DNA of 6,423 nt from JAJBWD01 sp041670885 (GTDB lineage: Bacteria; Bacillota; Clostridia; Clostridiales; Clostridiaceae), in the NCBI GenBank assembly GCA_041670885.1, contig JBAXYJ010000172.1, positions 1 through 6,423 on the forward strand, written 5' to 3'. The translations under genes and the position numbers were made by a program. How positions within the stretch are numbered: the stretch's first letter is position 1; each line of letters opens with the position of its first letter. This document shows positions 1-5,302 of the stretch, one piece after another. The notes below the pieces were generated by a model, which ran no database searches, was not told where the DNA came from, and was given only the letters and a program-made list of their open reading frames with translations.

Positions 1-207
1 GGGCGAGAAGTAGATCGCGGTGCCACCCAAATTTATATCTTAATTAATAACGGCGTTAACCGGCACAGCCTACTTTATTTCAGCCTGCAGCTCCAGGGTG
101 ATTTTCAAAAGCATTTAAACCTATGGGTTTTCACCTTGTCCCACTCTCTTTAAGGCATATACTTTTTACTCTTCCCTATCAAAGCTTTTATAGATGTTTA
201 AGTAATT
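1..207 (-). promoter_or_regulatory. T-box riboswitch leader, probably Ile-specific; 3' end cut by window edge
   Basis: Read on the minus strand, positions 28-16 give GGGTGGCACCGCG, the conserved T-box sequence that forms the antiterminator by pairing with the acceptor end of uncharged tRNA. Upstream are other usual leader elements: a GGGAAGAGTA-type start (about 177-168), AGAGAGTGGG and GGTGAAAACCC of stem I (about 150-120), GGAGCTGCAGGCTG at the stem I base (about 94-80), and the segment GTAGGCTGTGCCGG (about 73-60) before the T-box. In the specifier loop the minus strand reads GAAAATCACCC (106-96). The triplet AUC at 102-100, followed by the conserved purine A99 and then the helix CCC, indicates isoleucine; AAU (Asn) one base upstream is the alternative. 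The short GCGA/TCGC pairing at the left edge is probably the start of the competing terminator, whose T-run lies outside the window. The controlled gene, most likely an aminoacyl-tRNA synthetase such as ileS, lies beyond position 1. Confidence 0.9.
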
Positions 208-213
208 GTTTCT

Positions 214-241
214 ATTATAATTTATATAATTGAAATGTCAA
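214..241 (-). promoter_or_regulatory. Sigma-A promoter of the T-box leader
   Basis: The minus strand has a consensus -35 TTGACA (241-236), a 16-bp spacer and a consensus -10 TATAAT (219-214). Transcription should start near 207, which fits the length expected for a T-box leader. It lies about 45 bp beyond the stop of the upstream minus-strand amidase-like gene, so the T-box gene is an independent unit. I see no convincing terminator between the two. Confidence 0.85.
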
Positions 242-286
242 GGCATTACATTAAAATACTGTTGATATATTAATCAAATATTAATA

Positions 287-859
287 CTACTGAATTATAT
301 AGACATATATTTTTTTAAAATCTTTGTCAGTTTGCCTAGCTAGGTACTCATATAAAGATGCTCCAATTAAGTTTTTTGTATGCTGTGCAATGAAAATATC
401 ATTTTTGCCAAGAGCCTGGTTATAGCCTTTTTTATAAATTACCTGAGTGTGATAGGGAAGATTTTGATTTTGCGGTTTCCCGTATTGAATTACATCACCT
501 GTCTGAAGCAGGTGATAGAGATCCGGATAACTTTGCATAGCCTGACTCACCGTCATTGTATAAAATTTTTTTGCTCTGTTAAAGCCAACTCCATTTTCAT
601 TACCCCAATGCTTCCTGAAATATCGGGCTGCTCTCCAGGTTATAGATACTTTTTTCAAGTCAGTTTCTTTATTTGTATGGCAAAACCAGGAACTATAAGA
701 ATCCCATCTGCTTCCCAGCTCTGCCATACCTCCAGCATGAAGTACCTGTGAGATAAAATTTGCACAGTCATCTTTTTCATAATAAGGGTACCTGTTTATA
801 TTTGGATTTTCCGCATACTTTTCAATATAATTTAATGCCAGGTATCTGTTATAAACCAT
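287..859 (-). CDS. Amidase_6-domain protein (putative cysteine amidase), 190 aa
   Basis: The whole protein matches the pattern of the 'putative amidase domain' family (Amidase_6, PF12671), a papain-like fold related to NlpC/P60 and CHAP enzymes. The N-terminus reads YNRYLALNYIEKYAENPN, followed by the family signature DDCANFISQ, in which Cys32 is the presumed nucleophile, then AGGM. The second half has TGDVIQY (120-126) and HTQVIY with His137 as the presumed general base, then IFIAQHT (155-161). Family members are thought to cut amide bonds in cell-wall or related substrates, but no substrate is established. There is no signal peptide or membrane segment, so it would act inside the cell, in a mother cell or after lysis. 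The start ATG at 859-857 is preceded by GGAG (868-865) with a 5-nt gap. It diverges from the small gene at 1063 and is monocistronic. The fold assignment is from recognised motifs; the function is inferred. Confidence 0.85.
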   Translation of the reverse strand: MVYNRYLALNYIEKYAENPNINRYPYYEKDDCANFISQVLHAGGMAELGSRWDSYSSWFCHTNKETDLKKVSITWRAARYFRKHWGNENGVGFNRAKKFYTMTVSQAMQSYPDLYHLLQTGDVIQYGKPQNQNLPYHTQVIYKKGYNQALGKNDIFIAQHTKNLIGASLYEYLARQTDKDFKKIYVYIIQ

Positions 860-887
860 AAATGCTCCATAAATATTTGCTTACTAG

Positions 888-915
888 TATTTTATGCAGA
901 GAATAGAAGAGTAGT
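888..915 (-). promoter_or_regulatory. Possible sigma-K-type (mother-cell) promoter of the amidase-like gene
   Basis: On the minus strand G-CATAAAATA (897-888) matches the sigma-K -10 pattern CATANNNTA (and CATANANT of sigma-E). An AC dinucleotide at 915-914 sits 17 nt upstream, the spacing expected for sigma-K. The predicted start near 881 gives a leader of about 20 nt that includes the GGAG site. No good sigma-A promoter was seen in 860-960 for this strand. The motif is short and could occur by chance in AT-rich DNA. Confidence 0.35.
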
Positions 916-971
916 CTTTTAAGCTTAATTAAAACCTTACAGAAAGAAATATTTATTATTATAGTAATTTT

Positions 972-980
972 GAACCATCC
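972..980 (+). repeat. Degenerate copy 1 of the dispersed repeat
   Basis: GAACCATCC at 972-980, preceded by TTTT, as copy 3 is on its own strand (TTTTGGAACCATCC). It lies just upstream of the forespore-like promoter of the 43-aa gene. Confidence 0.4.
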
Positions 981-986
981 ATCTTT

Positions 987-1015
987 GCATACTTATTTAT
1001 ATTTAGTAAAAACTA
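987..1015 (+). promoter_or_regulatory. Possible forespore (sigma-F/G-like) promoter of the 43-aa gene
   Basis: GCATA (987-991) matches the -35 of sigma-F/sigma-G promoters (GYATR). GTAAAAACTA (1006-1015) matches the sigma-F-type -10 pattern GGNNANANTR at all fixed positions but one. The spacer is 14 nt by the sigma-F definition, slightly short; taking the last 7 bases as the -10 gives 17 nt, near the sigma-G value. A TATAAT at 1014-1019 has no -35 at proper spacing, so sigma-A is less likely. The predicted start is about 40 nt before the gene. Confidence 0.3.
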
Positions 1016-1062
1016 TAATAGAAATTTCCTTAATGCTAATTTTTATCGAAAGGAGCTTTAAT

Positions 1063-1194
1063 ATGCCGAATAATAAAAACAAAGCTAAAAATCAGAAGTC
1101 CAATAAACCTCCAAGCAATAATAAAGGAAACAGCCAAGGTATGGACACTCTGCGAACTACGGCTTCTGATAGAAATCCTAATCCACAAGAATAA
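1063..1194 (+). CDS. Small hydrophilic Asn/Lys-rich protein, 43 aa; possible spore protein
   Basis: The start ATG at 1063 follows a near-perfect ribosome binding site, GAAAGGAG (1048-1055), with a 7-nt gap. This decides the start against longer in-frame readings from 970. The product has no hydrophobic segment and no cysteine. It begins MPNNKNKAKNQKSNKPPSN, very rich in Asn and Lys, and has an acidic-to-neutral tail with GMDTLRTTASDRNPNPQE. Size, composition and lack of structure resemble minor small acid-soluble spore proteins of Firmicutes, but I do not recognise a named family. A forespore-like promoter upstream and a divergent neighbour with a mother-cell-like promoter make a spore role plausible. 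A 12-bp hairpin follows the stop. That it is a real gene is well supported by the ribosome binding site; the function is inference. Confidence 0.7.
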   Translation: MPNNKNKAKNQKSNKPPSNNKGNSQGMDTLRTTASDRNPNPQE

Positions 1195-1202
1195 TTTCTT
1201 AT

Positions 1203-1237
1203 GGGCTTCATGTGAAGTATTATCCCACGTGAAGCTC
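1203..1237 (+). terminator. Hairpin after the 43-aa gene; terminator-like, without a T-run
   Basis: GGGCTTCATGTG (1203-1214) pairs with CACGTGAAGCTC (1226-1237): 12 pairs, two of them G-U, with an 11-nt loop, starting 8 nt after the stop codon. It is followed by AAATTACTAT rather than a T-run. It may terminate weakly or protect the 3' end of the short mRNA. No T-run is present on the minus side either. Confidence 0.5.
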
Positions 1238-1275
1238 AAATTACTATAACAATATATTAGATAGGATTGTTAATA

Positions 1276-1305
1276 TTTACAATAAATAATGACAGGGTAT
1301 ATAAT
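1276..1305 (+). promoter_or_regulatory. Sigma-A promoter of the alpha/beta-hydrolase gene
   Basis: TTTACA (1276-1281), an 18-bp spacer, and TATAAT (1300-1305). The start would be near 1312, about 33 nt before the first possible start codon. A 9-bp inverted repeat, ATTGTTAAT (1266-1274) and ATTAACAAT (1319-1327), brackets the promoter and could be an operator or chance in AT-rich DNA. Confidence 0.65.
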
Positions 1306-1344
1306 TAATTAGGACAAGATTAACAATATAAATGGTGGTTATTT

Positions 1345-2001
1345 ATGCTGTATCTTAAGGGGGAAAAGATATTGGAAAAGGTTATTGAGGTAAAATCTCA
1401 TTGGGGAGTTAACATAAAGAATGAATATATAATACAAGATAAAGATACTTTAGTTGTTATTTTACCAGGAGGCAGATACACAACATTTGGTCTGCTTCTA
1501 TATTACTCATATAATGTGTCTTTACAATCAGGATATGATGTGCTGGGTATTGATTATGGCTTTCAAAAAACAGATAAAGATGTTGAATTAAATGAAATAA
1601 CATATTCCTGTTTAGTTAAAGAGACAGAAGAGGCAATAAGGAAATGTTTAAATGAAAAAAAATATAAAAAGATAATTTTTATTGGAAAATGTTTGGGAAC
1701 ATATATACAAATAAAATTAATAAGTAAATTTAATAATTATAAGCAAAAACACGTGTTCCTGACTCCTTGGGCTGATTGTATTGAAGGAATAATAAGCACA
1801 AATAGTATGGTAATAGTAGGCACAAATGATATCTGCTTTGATAAAGAATATATAAGTAAAATTGATAAATTTGAAAATGTAACATTGAAAACAATTGAAG
1901 GTGCTAATCATGATTTGGAAAAAGAAGATTATAAAGAGAGTTTAGAAATTCTAAAGGAAGTATCTGAATATATATATGACTTTATTAATGATAAGATATA
2001 A
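1345..2001 (+). CDS. Alpha/beta-hydrolase-fold protein with Cys in the nucleophile elbow, 218 aa
   Basis: The order of motifs is that of a small alpha/beta hydrolase. A first strand and oxyanion-type loop read LVVILPGGRY (36-45). A second strand reads VLGIDYG (66-72). The nucleophile elbow is IFIGKCLGT (111-119), the acid loop MVIVGTNDICF has Asp162, and the base motif EGANHDLE has His189. The elbow is G-K-C-L-G, so Cys116 takes the place of the usual Ser; relatives usually read GKSLGT. Cys nucleophiles are known in the dienelactone hydrolase branch, so activity is possible but the substrate is unknown. Two starts compete: ATG at 1345 with GGTGG (1334-1338), and in-frame TTG at 1372 with a stronger AAGGGGG (1357-1363) 8 nt away, which would remove nine residues without touching the fold. 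The gene is strikingly AT-rich (only 9 G/C of 60 at 1681-1740), more so than ftsH, hinting at transfer. It is monocistronic. Confidence 0.75.
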   Translation: MLYLKGEKILEKVIEVKSHWGVNIKNEYIIQDKDTLVVILPGGRYTTFGLLLYYSYNVSLQSGYDVLGIDYGFQKTDKDVELNEITYSCLVKETEEAIRKCLNEKKYKKIIFIGKCLGTYIQIKLISKFNNYKQKHVFLTPWADCIEGIISTNSMVIVGTNDICFDKEYISKIDKFENVTLKTIEGANHDLEKEDYKESLEILKEVSEYIYDFINDKI

Positions 2002-2116
2002 ATTCTAATTTATGTTCTTTGCTAAATAATAGAGGCATGGTGTAAGTCTTAGCTGCTATTAGAATTATATAAGTTGTACAAGCATCAGAAACTTGCTAAC
2101 AGAAGTAAACTTCAGT

Positions 2117-2144
2117 AAATAATTGAGAACCGTCCCCATTATTT
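2117..2144 (+). repeat. Dispersed GAACCGTCCCC repeat, copy 2, inside an AT-stem hairpin
   Basis: GAACCGTCCCC lies at 2127-2137. It is bracketed by the inverted arms AAATAAT (2117-2123) and ATTATTT (2138-2144), so it would sit in a 14-nt loop. The 14-mer AGAACCGTCCCCAT (2126-2139) recurs exactly, inverted, at 5303-5316. Other copies are at 972, 2890 and 6109. GC-rich 11-mers recurring in such AT-rich DNA are unlikely by chance. No gene overlaps this 2002-2190 spacer; I saw no strong promoter for the following gene in it. Confidence 0.75.
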
Positions 2145-2190
2145 TCATATACTAAATTAAACCGATTAATATTTCTTACAGGTATTTTTT

Positions 2191-2886
2191 ATGTTAAATA
2201 AAGGCGATTTTCATATTCATTCTAATGCATCTGACGGCGATCTTAGCCCCAGGGAAATAATTATAGAAGCAAAACAAAGAGGAGTTGACATAATAGCAAT
2301 TTCTGACCATAATACAACCGCTGGAATTAAGGAGGCTGCAGAAGCCGGCAGGCAATATGGTATATCAGTAGTTCCGGCAGTTGAGGTATCATCAAGATAT
2401 AAAAATATAAAAGTTCACATACTAGGTTATTTTAGAAATAATCAGTATAATGATAGTACATTTCAAGATATACTTAAAATGATAAAAGCTCGTGAAGCTA
2501 AAAATGCTAGAAATCTTTTTCGTGATTTTAAGTGTACAGACACTTCAGAAAAATATCTTTCTGCTTCTGAAGCTATACACCTATTAAGAACCTATGGAGC
2601 AGCTGTAGTTTTAGCACATCCTGCACGAATAGAGCCCAAATATCTTTCAGAACTTTTTGATTTATCCTTTGATGGTATAGAAGCAAAATACTGTACTAAC
2701 TCACTTTGGGATTCCTTCTATTTTATGGCTGCGGCGATGTTAAGGGATTCCTTTTATACTGCAGGCTCTGACTTCCACACAAATAAAAGACAAGATACTA
2801 AACATTCCCTTATAGGAAATCCATATCTTAATAAAGAAGAAATTGAAATTTTTTTAAGAAAATCAGGAGCCATGCTGCTAAGCTAA
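2191..2886 (+). CDS. PHP-domain phosphoesterase (RNase AM/YciV-TrpH-like), 231 aa
   Basis: The PHP metal-site motifs appear in order: DFHIHSNASDG (6-16, ligands His8, His10, Asp15), ISDHNT (37-42, His40), PAVEVSS (62-68, Glu65), VHILGY (75-80, His76), LAHPAR (141-146, His143), and GSDFH (192-196, Asp194 and His196). This set is that of the COG0613 family of metal-dependent phosphoesterases, whose E. coli member YciV (RNase AM) trims RNA 5' ends and acts on pAp-like substrates. The protein is shorter than YciV (about 290 residues), mainly in the region between His76 and His143. The common DHDT motif is DHNT here, with Asn41 replacing Asp. The start ATG at 2191 has only a weak AGG (2180-2182) before it, but an in-frame stop at 2167 leaves no alternative. 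It stands alone, between two inverted copies of the dispersed repeat. Cytosolic; the family is certain, the exact substrate is not. Confidence 0.9.
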   Translation: MLNKGDFHIHSNASDGDLSPREIIIEAKQRGVDIIAISDHNTTAGIKEAAEAGRQYGISVVPAVEVSSRYKNIKVHILGYFRNNQYNDSTFQDILKMIKAREAKNARNLFRDFKCTDTSEKYLSASEAIHLLRTYGAAVVLAHPARIEPKYLSELFDLSFDGIEAKYCTNSLWDSFYFMAAAMLRDSFYTAGSDFHTNKRQDTKHSLIGNPYLNKEEIEIFLRKSGAMLLS

Positions 2887-2889
2887 TAA

Positions 2890-2898
2890 GGATGGTTC
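2890..2898 (-). repeat. Degenerate copy 3 of the dispersed repeat
   Basis: GGATGGTTC at 2890-2898 is GAACCATCC on the minus strand, identical to 972-980. It starts four bases after the PHP gene's stop codon and is inverted relative to copy 2 before that gene. Alone it would not be notable; it counts only as part of the five-copy set. Confidence 0.45.
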
Positions 2899-2927
2899 CA
2901 AAATGTGCCCAATTTTACCAAATTTTA

Positions 2928-2948
2928 CACCCCTGGGGTGATATTTTT
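2928..2948 (+). terminator. Possible weak terminator after the PHP gene
   Basis: CACCCC (2928-2933), T, GGGGTG (2935-2940) form a short GC stem. A foldable version is CACC-CCTGG-GGTG, followed by ATATTTTT (2941-2948). It stands between the PHP gene and the marR promoter. It could equally be a protein-binding palindrome. Just before it the ten bases AATTTTACCA/AATTTTACAC are tandemly repeated (2911-2930). Confidence 0.45.
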
Positions 2949-2951
2949 CCA

Positions 2952-2980
2952 TTGACTATTATTTATAAATAATATAGAAT
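2952..2980 (+). promoter_or_regulatory. Sigma-A promoter of the marR-ftsH operon
   Basis: TTGACT (2952-2957), a 17-bp spacer, and TAGAAT (2975-2980). The start should be near 2987. A TATAAT at 2980-2985 has a 22-bp spacer and is less suitable. The spacer is itself a perfect palindrome, so repressor binding would block RNA polymerase directly. Confidence 0.75.
2957..2974. promoter_or_regulatory. Perfect 18-bp palindrome in promoter spacer, candidate MarR operator 1
   Basis: TATTATTTATAAATAATA is an exact inverted repeat of 9+9 bp with no spacer. It fills the -35/-10 interval of the marR promoter. MarR proteins bind as dimers to AT-rich palindromes of about 16-20 bp, often at this place, and usually repress their own operon. 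The palindrome is seen directly; the binding is inferred. Confidence 0.6.
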
Positions 2981-2981
2981 A

Positions 2982-3006
2982 TAATATATATAAAGTATAT
3001 ATATTA
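2982..3006. promoter_or_regulatory. Second palindrome (11-bp arms, 3-bp centre) over the start site, candidate operator 2
   Basis: TAATATATATA (2982-2992) and TATATATATTA (2996-3006) are exact inverted arms around AAG. They cover the predicted transcription start and end at the A of the AGGGGG ribosome binding site. In RNA they could also form a hairpin next to that site. Because the arms are simple TA repeats, chance is more of a concern here than for operator 1. Confidence 0.45.
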
Positions 3007-3018
3007 GGGGGTACTTTA

Positions 3019-3462
3019 ATGGACGTTTCGGAATTTAAGAATATAATATGGGATTATACAAGAAAGATAAGCGAAAATGGAAATTGCATATTTAGTCCTG
3101 TATGTGAAGAATACGGTTTAACCATGATGCAGGTAAGGATACTTACAGAGCTGCACCAATGCGGCTCTCACACAATTGGAAGTTTAGCAAATGATACATG
3201 TATGGCTGGTGCTAATATATCTGCAATGTGCAAGAAACTAGAAAAAATGGAATTCTTAAAACGAATAAGAGATCAAGAGGATGAGAGAGTAGTTAAGGTT
3301 GCTCTCACAGACAAAGGATATGAAGCTGTAACTGAAATAGACAGAACTCTTAATAATAAATTTTCAGAACAAATTAATGATATGGATGAAGAAACTCTAA
3401 ATGACATTATTAGAGGACTGAAAAAATTAAATATACTGATGCAGAAGATTCATTTAAGATAA
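3019..3462 (+). CDS. MarR-family transcriptional regulator, cysteine-rich, 147 aa
   Basis: The length and layout are those of a MarR repressor: N-terminal dimerisation helix (about 1-30), winged helix-turn-helix (about 35-100) with QVRILTELHQCGSHTIGSLA, recognition helix around ISAMCKKLEKM (67-77), and the wing RDQEDERVVKVALTDKG (84-100), which fits the family signature DxxDxR...LTxKG. A C-terminal dimerisation helix follows. The ribosome binding site AGGGGG (3006-3011) is 7 nt from the ATG. ftsH starts 22 bp after its stop, so the two are co-transcribed. Two palindromes in the promoter suggest autorepression that also controls ftsH. Five cysteines (23, 29, 48, 61, 71) are unusual for a MarR of this size; Cys71 lies in the DNA-recognition helix, so thiol oxidation, electrophiles or a metal might relieve repression. 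The ligand is not identifiable from sequence. Confidence 0.92.
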   Translation: MDVSEFKNIIWDYTRKISENGNCIFSPVCEEYGLTMMQVRILTELHQCGSHTIGSLANDTCMAGANISAMCKKLEKMEFLKRIRDQEDERVVKVALTDKGYEAVTEIDRTLNNKFSEQINDMDEETLNDIIRGLKKLNILMQKIHLR

Positions 3463-3484
3463 AAAAATAAAAGGAGAATGCTAA

Positions 3485-5302
3485 ATGAAAGTACAAAAAT
3501 ATCCGAAAAAGCCAATAATGTTTTATTATTTAATTGCTATAAGCATTTTACTCATTTTAAATACTTATGTTTTTCCTTTAATGGAAAAACAGCCAGTAAC
3601 TCAGGTTGAATATAGCACATTTCTATCTCAAATTGACAGTGGAAATGTAAAAACTGTTGAGATACAGGATAACAAAATAGGATATACGGTCAGAGACAAA
3701 GATGGTAAAGAGAGCTTATATTCGACTGGTCGAGTGGCTGATTTACAGTTAGTTGAACGTCTTTATAAAGCAAAAGTTCAGTTTTCACAGGTTATTCCCA
3801 AAGTAAACTCACCTCTGGTTACTTTCCTGTTTACCTGGGTTTTACCAATCTTATTGTTTATAGGATTAGGGCAGATGTTTGCAGGAAAATTGCAAAATAA
3901 ACTGGGAGGATCAAATGCCATGGCCTTTGGTAAAAGCAAAGCAAAGGTCTATGTTGAAGCCCAAACAGGCAAGACATTTGCAGATGTGGCAGGTCAGGAT
4001 GAAGCAAAGGAAGCATTGCAGGAAATTATAGATTATCTGAATGACTCAAAGAAATATAAAGATATGGGAGCTAAGGTGCCAAAGGGTGCGCTGCTTGTAG
4101 GGCCTCCGGGAACAGGTAAAACACTTCTAGCAAAAGCAGTAGCCGGAGAATCAAAAGTACCATTTTTTTCTATTTCAGGTTCTGAATTTGTTGAGATGTT
4201 CGTAGGTATGGGAGCTGCAAGAGTAAGAGACTTATTTAAACAAGCCCAGGAAAAGGCACCCTGTATTATATTTATCGATGAAATAGACACCATAGGTAAA
4301 AAACGAGATTCAGGAGGAATTGGAGGAAATGATGAAAGAGAACAGACTTTAAATCAGCTTCTTAGTGAAATGGATGGTTTTGATGCAGATAAAGGTGTAA
4401 TAATTCTAGCTGCAACTAATAGACCTGAAACTCTGGATAAGGCACTTTTAAGACCAGGAAGATTTGACAGACGAATTCCGGTTGAACTGCCTGATCTTTC
4501 CGGGCGTGAAGCTATATTAAAGGTTCACTCTAAAAATGTTAATTTAAGTCCTGATATAGATTTTAATGCCATAGCAAGAGCAACATCCGGTGCATCAGGA
4601 GCAGATTTGGCTAATATGATAAATGAGGGAGCTCTTCGTGCAGTAAAAATGGGGCATGAACAGGTTATTCAAAGTGATCTGGAAGAGTCAGTAGAGGTTG
4701 TAATAGCTGGATATCAGAGAAAAAATGCTGTGATAACTATGAAAGACAAGTTAACAATAGCTTATCACGAAATAGGACATGCTTTGGTTGCAGCTAAACA
4801 GAAAAATTCAGCACCAGTGCATAAAATAACAATAATACCTAGGACATCAGGAGCGTTAGGCTATACTATGCAGGTAGATGAGACAGAGCAGGTTCTTTTA
4901 AGTAAAGACCAGGCTTTTGATAAAGTAGCAACATTTATGGGAGGCCGTGCGGCTGAGGAACTTATATTTAATAATATGACTTCCGGTGCATCTAATGATA
5001 TAGAGCAGGCAACAAGAATTGCCAGAGCTATGGTTACAAGGTATGGCATGAGCTCTGAATTTGATATGATGGCACTGGAAACTGTGAACAATCCTTATTT
5101 AGGAGGGGATACTTCTCTTCTTGTGGCTTCTGATACTGCCTCCAAGATTGATACTGAAGTTCTCTCAATTATTAAATCAGCACATAGCAGGGCTTCTAAG
5201 ATTCTTGAGGAGAATAAAGATAAACTGCATGAATTGGCTAAATATCTTTTAGATAAAGAGACAATATCCGGAGAAGAGTTTATGAAAATTCTGGCGGAGT
5301 AG
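3485..5302 (+). CDS. ftsH: ATP-dependent zinc metalloprotease FtsH (second-copy type), 605 aa
   Basis: FtsH is a hexameric inner-membrane AAA+ protease that extracts and degrades damaged membrane proteins and short-lived regulators. The domains are complete and in order: TM1 (about 11-31), FtsH extracellular domain (about 37-108), TM2 (about 111-133), AAA module with Walker A GPPGTGKT (206-213), pore loop MFVGMGA (238-244), Walker B IIFIDE (261-266), arginine fingers in RPGRFDR (Arg323, Arg326), and the M41 protease domain with HEIGH (428-432) and TSGASNDIEQAT (499-510), whose Asp505 is the third zinc ligand. The usual HEAGH is HEIGH, and the usual GPE-type linker before it reads AGYQRKN; both suggest a divergent paralogue rather than the housekeeping copy. 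AGGAG (3472-3476) is 8 nt from the ATG. Co-transcription with marR implies inducible expression. The gene ends next to a repeat copy and a strong terminator. The fold and activity are well supported; which substrate it serves is unknown. Confidence 0.96.
   Translation: MKVQKYPKKPIMFYYLIAISILLILNTYVFPLMEKQPVTQVEYSTFLSQIDSGNVKTVEIQDNKIGYTVRDKDGKESLYSTGRVADLQLVERLYKAKVQFSQVIPKVNSPLVTFLFTWVLPILLFIGLGQMFAGKLQNKLGGSNAMAFGKSKAKVYVEAQTGKTFADVAGQDEAKEALQEIIDYLNDSKKYKDMGAKVPKGALLVGPPGTGKTLLAKAVAGESKVPFFSISGSEFVEMFVGMGAARVRDLFKQAQEKAPCIIFIDEIDTIGKKRDSGGIGGNDEREQTLNQLLSEMDGFDADKGVIILAATNRPETLDKALLRPGRFDRRIPVELPDLSGREAILKVHSKNVNLSPDIDFNAIARATSGASGADLANMINEGALRAVKMGHEQVIQSDLEESVEVVIAGYQRKNAVITMKDKLTIAYHEIGHALVAAKQKNSAPVHKITIIPRTSGALGYTMQVDETEQVLLSKDQAFDKVATFMGGRAAEELIFNNMTSGASNDIEQATRIARAMVTRYGMSSEFDMMALETVNNPYLGGDTSLLVASDTASKIDTEVLSIIKSAHSRASKILEENKDKLHELAKYLLDKETISGEEFMKILAE

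Noticed and set aside
262..277. TTGAT/ATCAA inverted repeat as a terminator for the amidase-like gene
   Set aside because: Only five A-T-dominated pairs and no T-run on the minus strand; too weak to call.
380..751. Plus-strand open frame opposite the amidase-like gene
   Set aside because: It lies entirely antisense to a gene with clear family motifs, has no ribosome binding site, and its product has no recognisable pattern.
1014..1019. TATAAT as a sigma-A -10 box for the 43-aa gene
   Set aside because: No -35 hexamer at 16-19 bp; the nearest TTGCAT is 23 bp away.
970..1062. N-terminal extension of the 43-aa protein with a hydrophobic stretch
   Set aside because: It would need a TTG start without a ribosome binding site and would overlap the promoter region; the ATG at 1063 has an excellent site.
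1036..1239. Minus-strand open frame over the small gene
   Set aside because: Antisense shadow with no ribosome binding site; its start lies in the hairpin region.
2001..2066. AATTCTAAT/ATTAGAATT inverted repeat after the hydrolase gene as a terminator
   Set aside because: The loop is about 48 nt, the stem is AT-only but for one pair, and there is no T-run.
2102..2113. GAAGT-AA-ACTTC palindrome and weak TTGCTA/TAAATA boxes before the PHP gene
   Set aside because: Short palindrome and poor -10 match; not enough for an operator or promoter call.
2982..3006. TA-rich repeat read as microsatellite or CRISPR-like repeat
   Set aside because: No spaced direct repeats; better explained as a palindromic operator or simple AT sequence in a promoter.
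4033..4293. Minus-strand open frames inside ftsH (also 4861-5091)
   Set aside because: They are antisense to the highly conserved AAA and protease domains; no independent signals.
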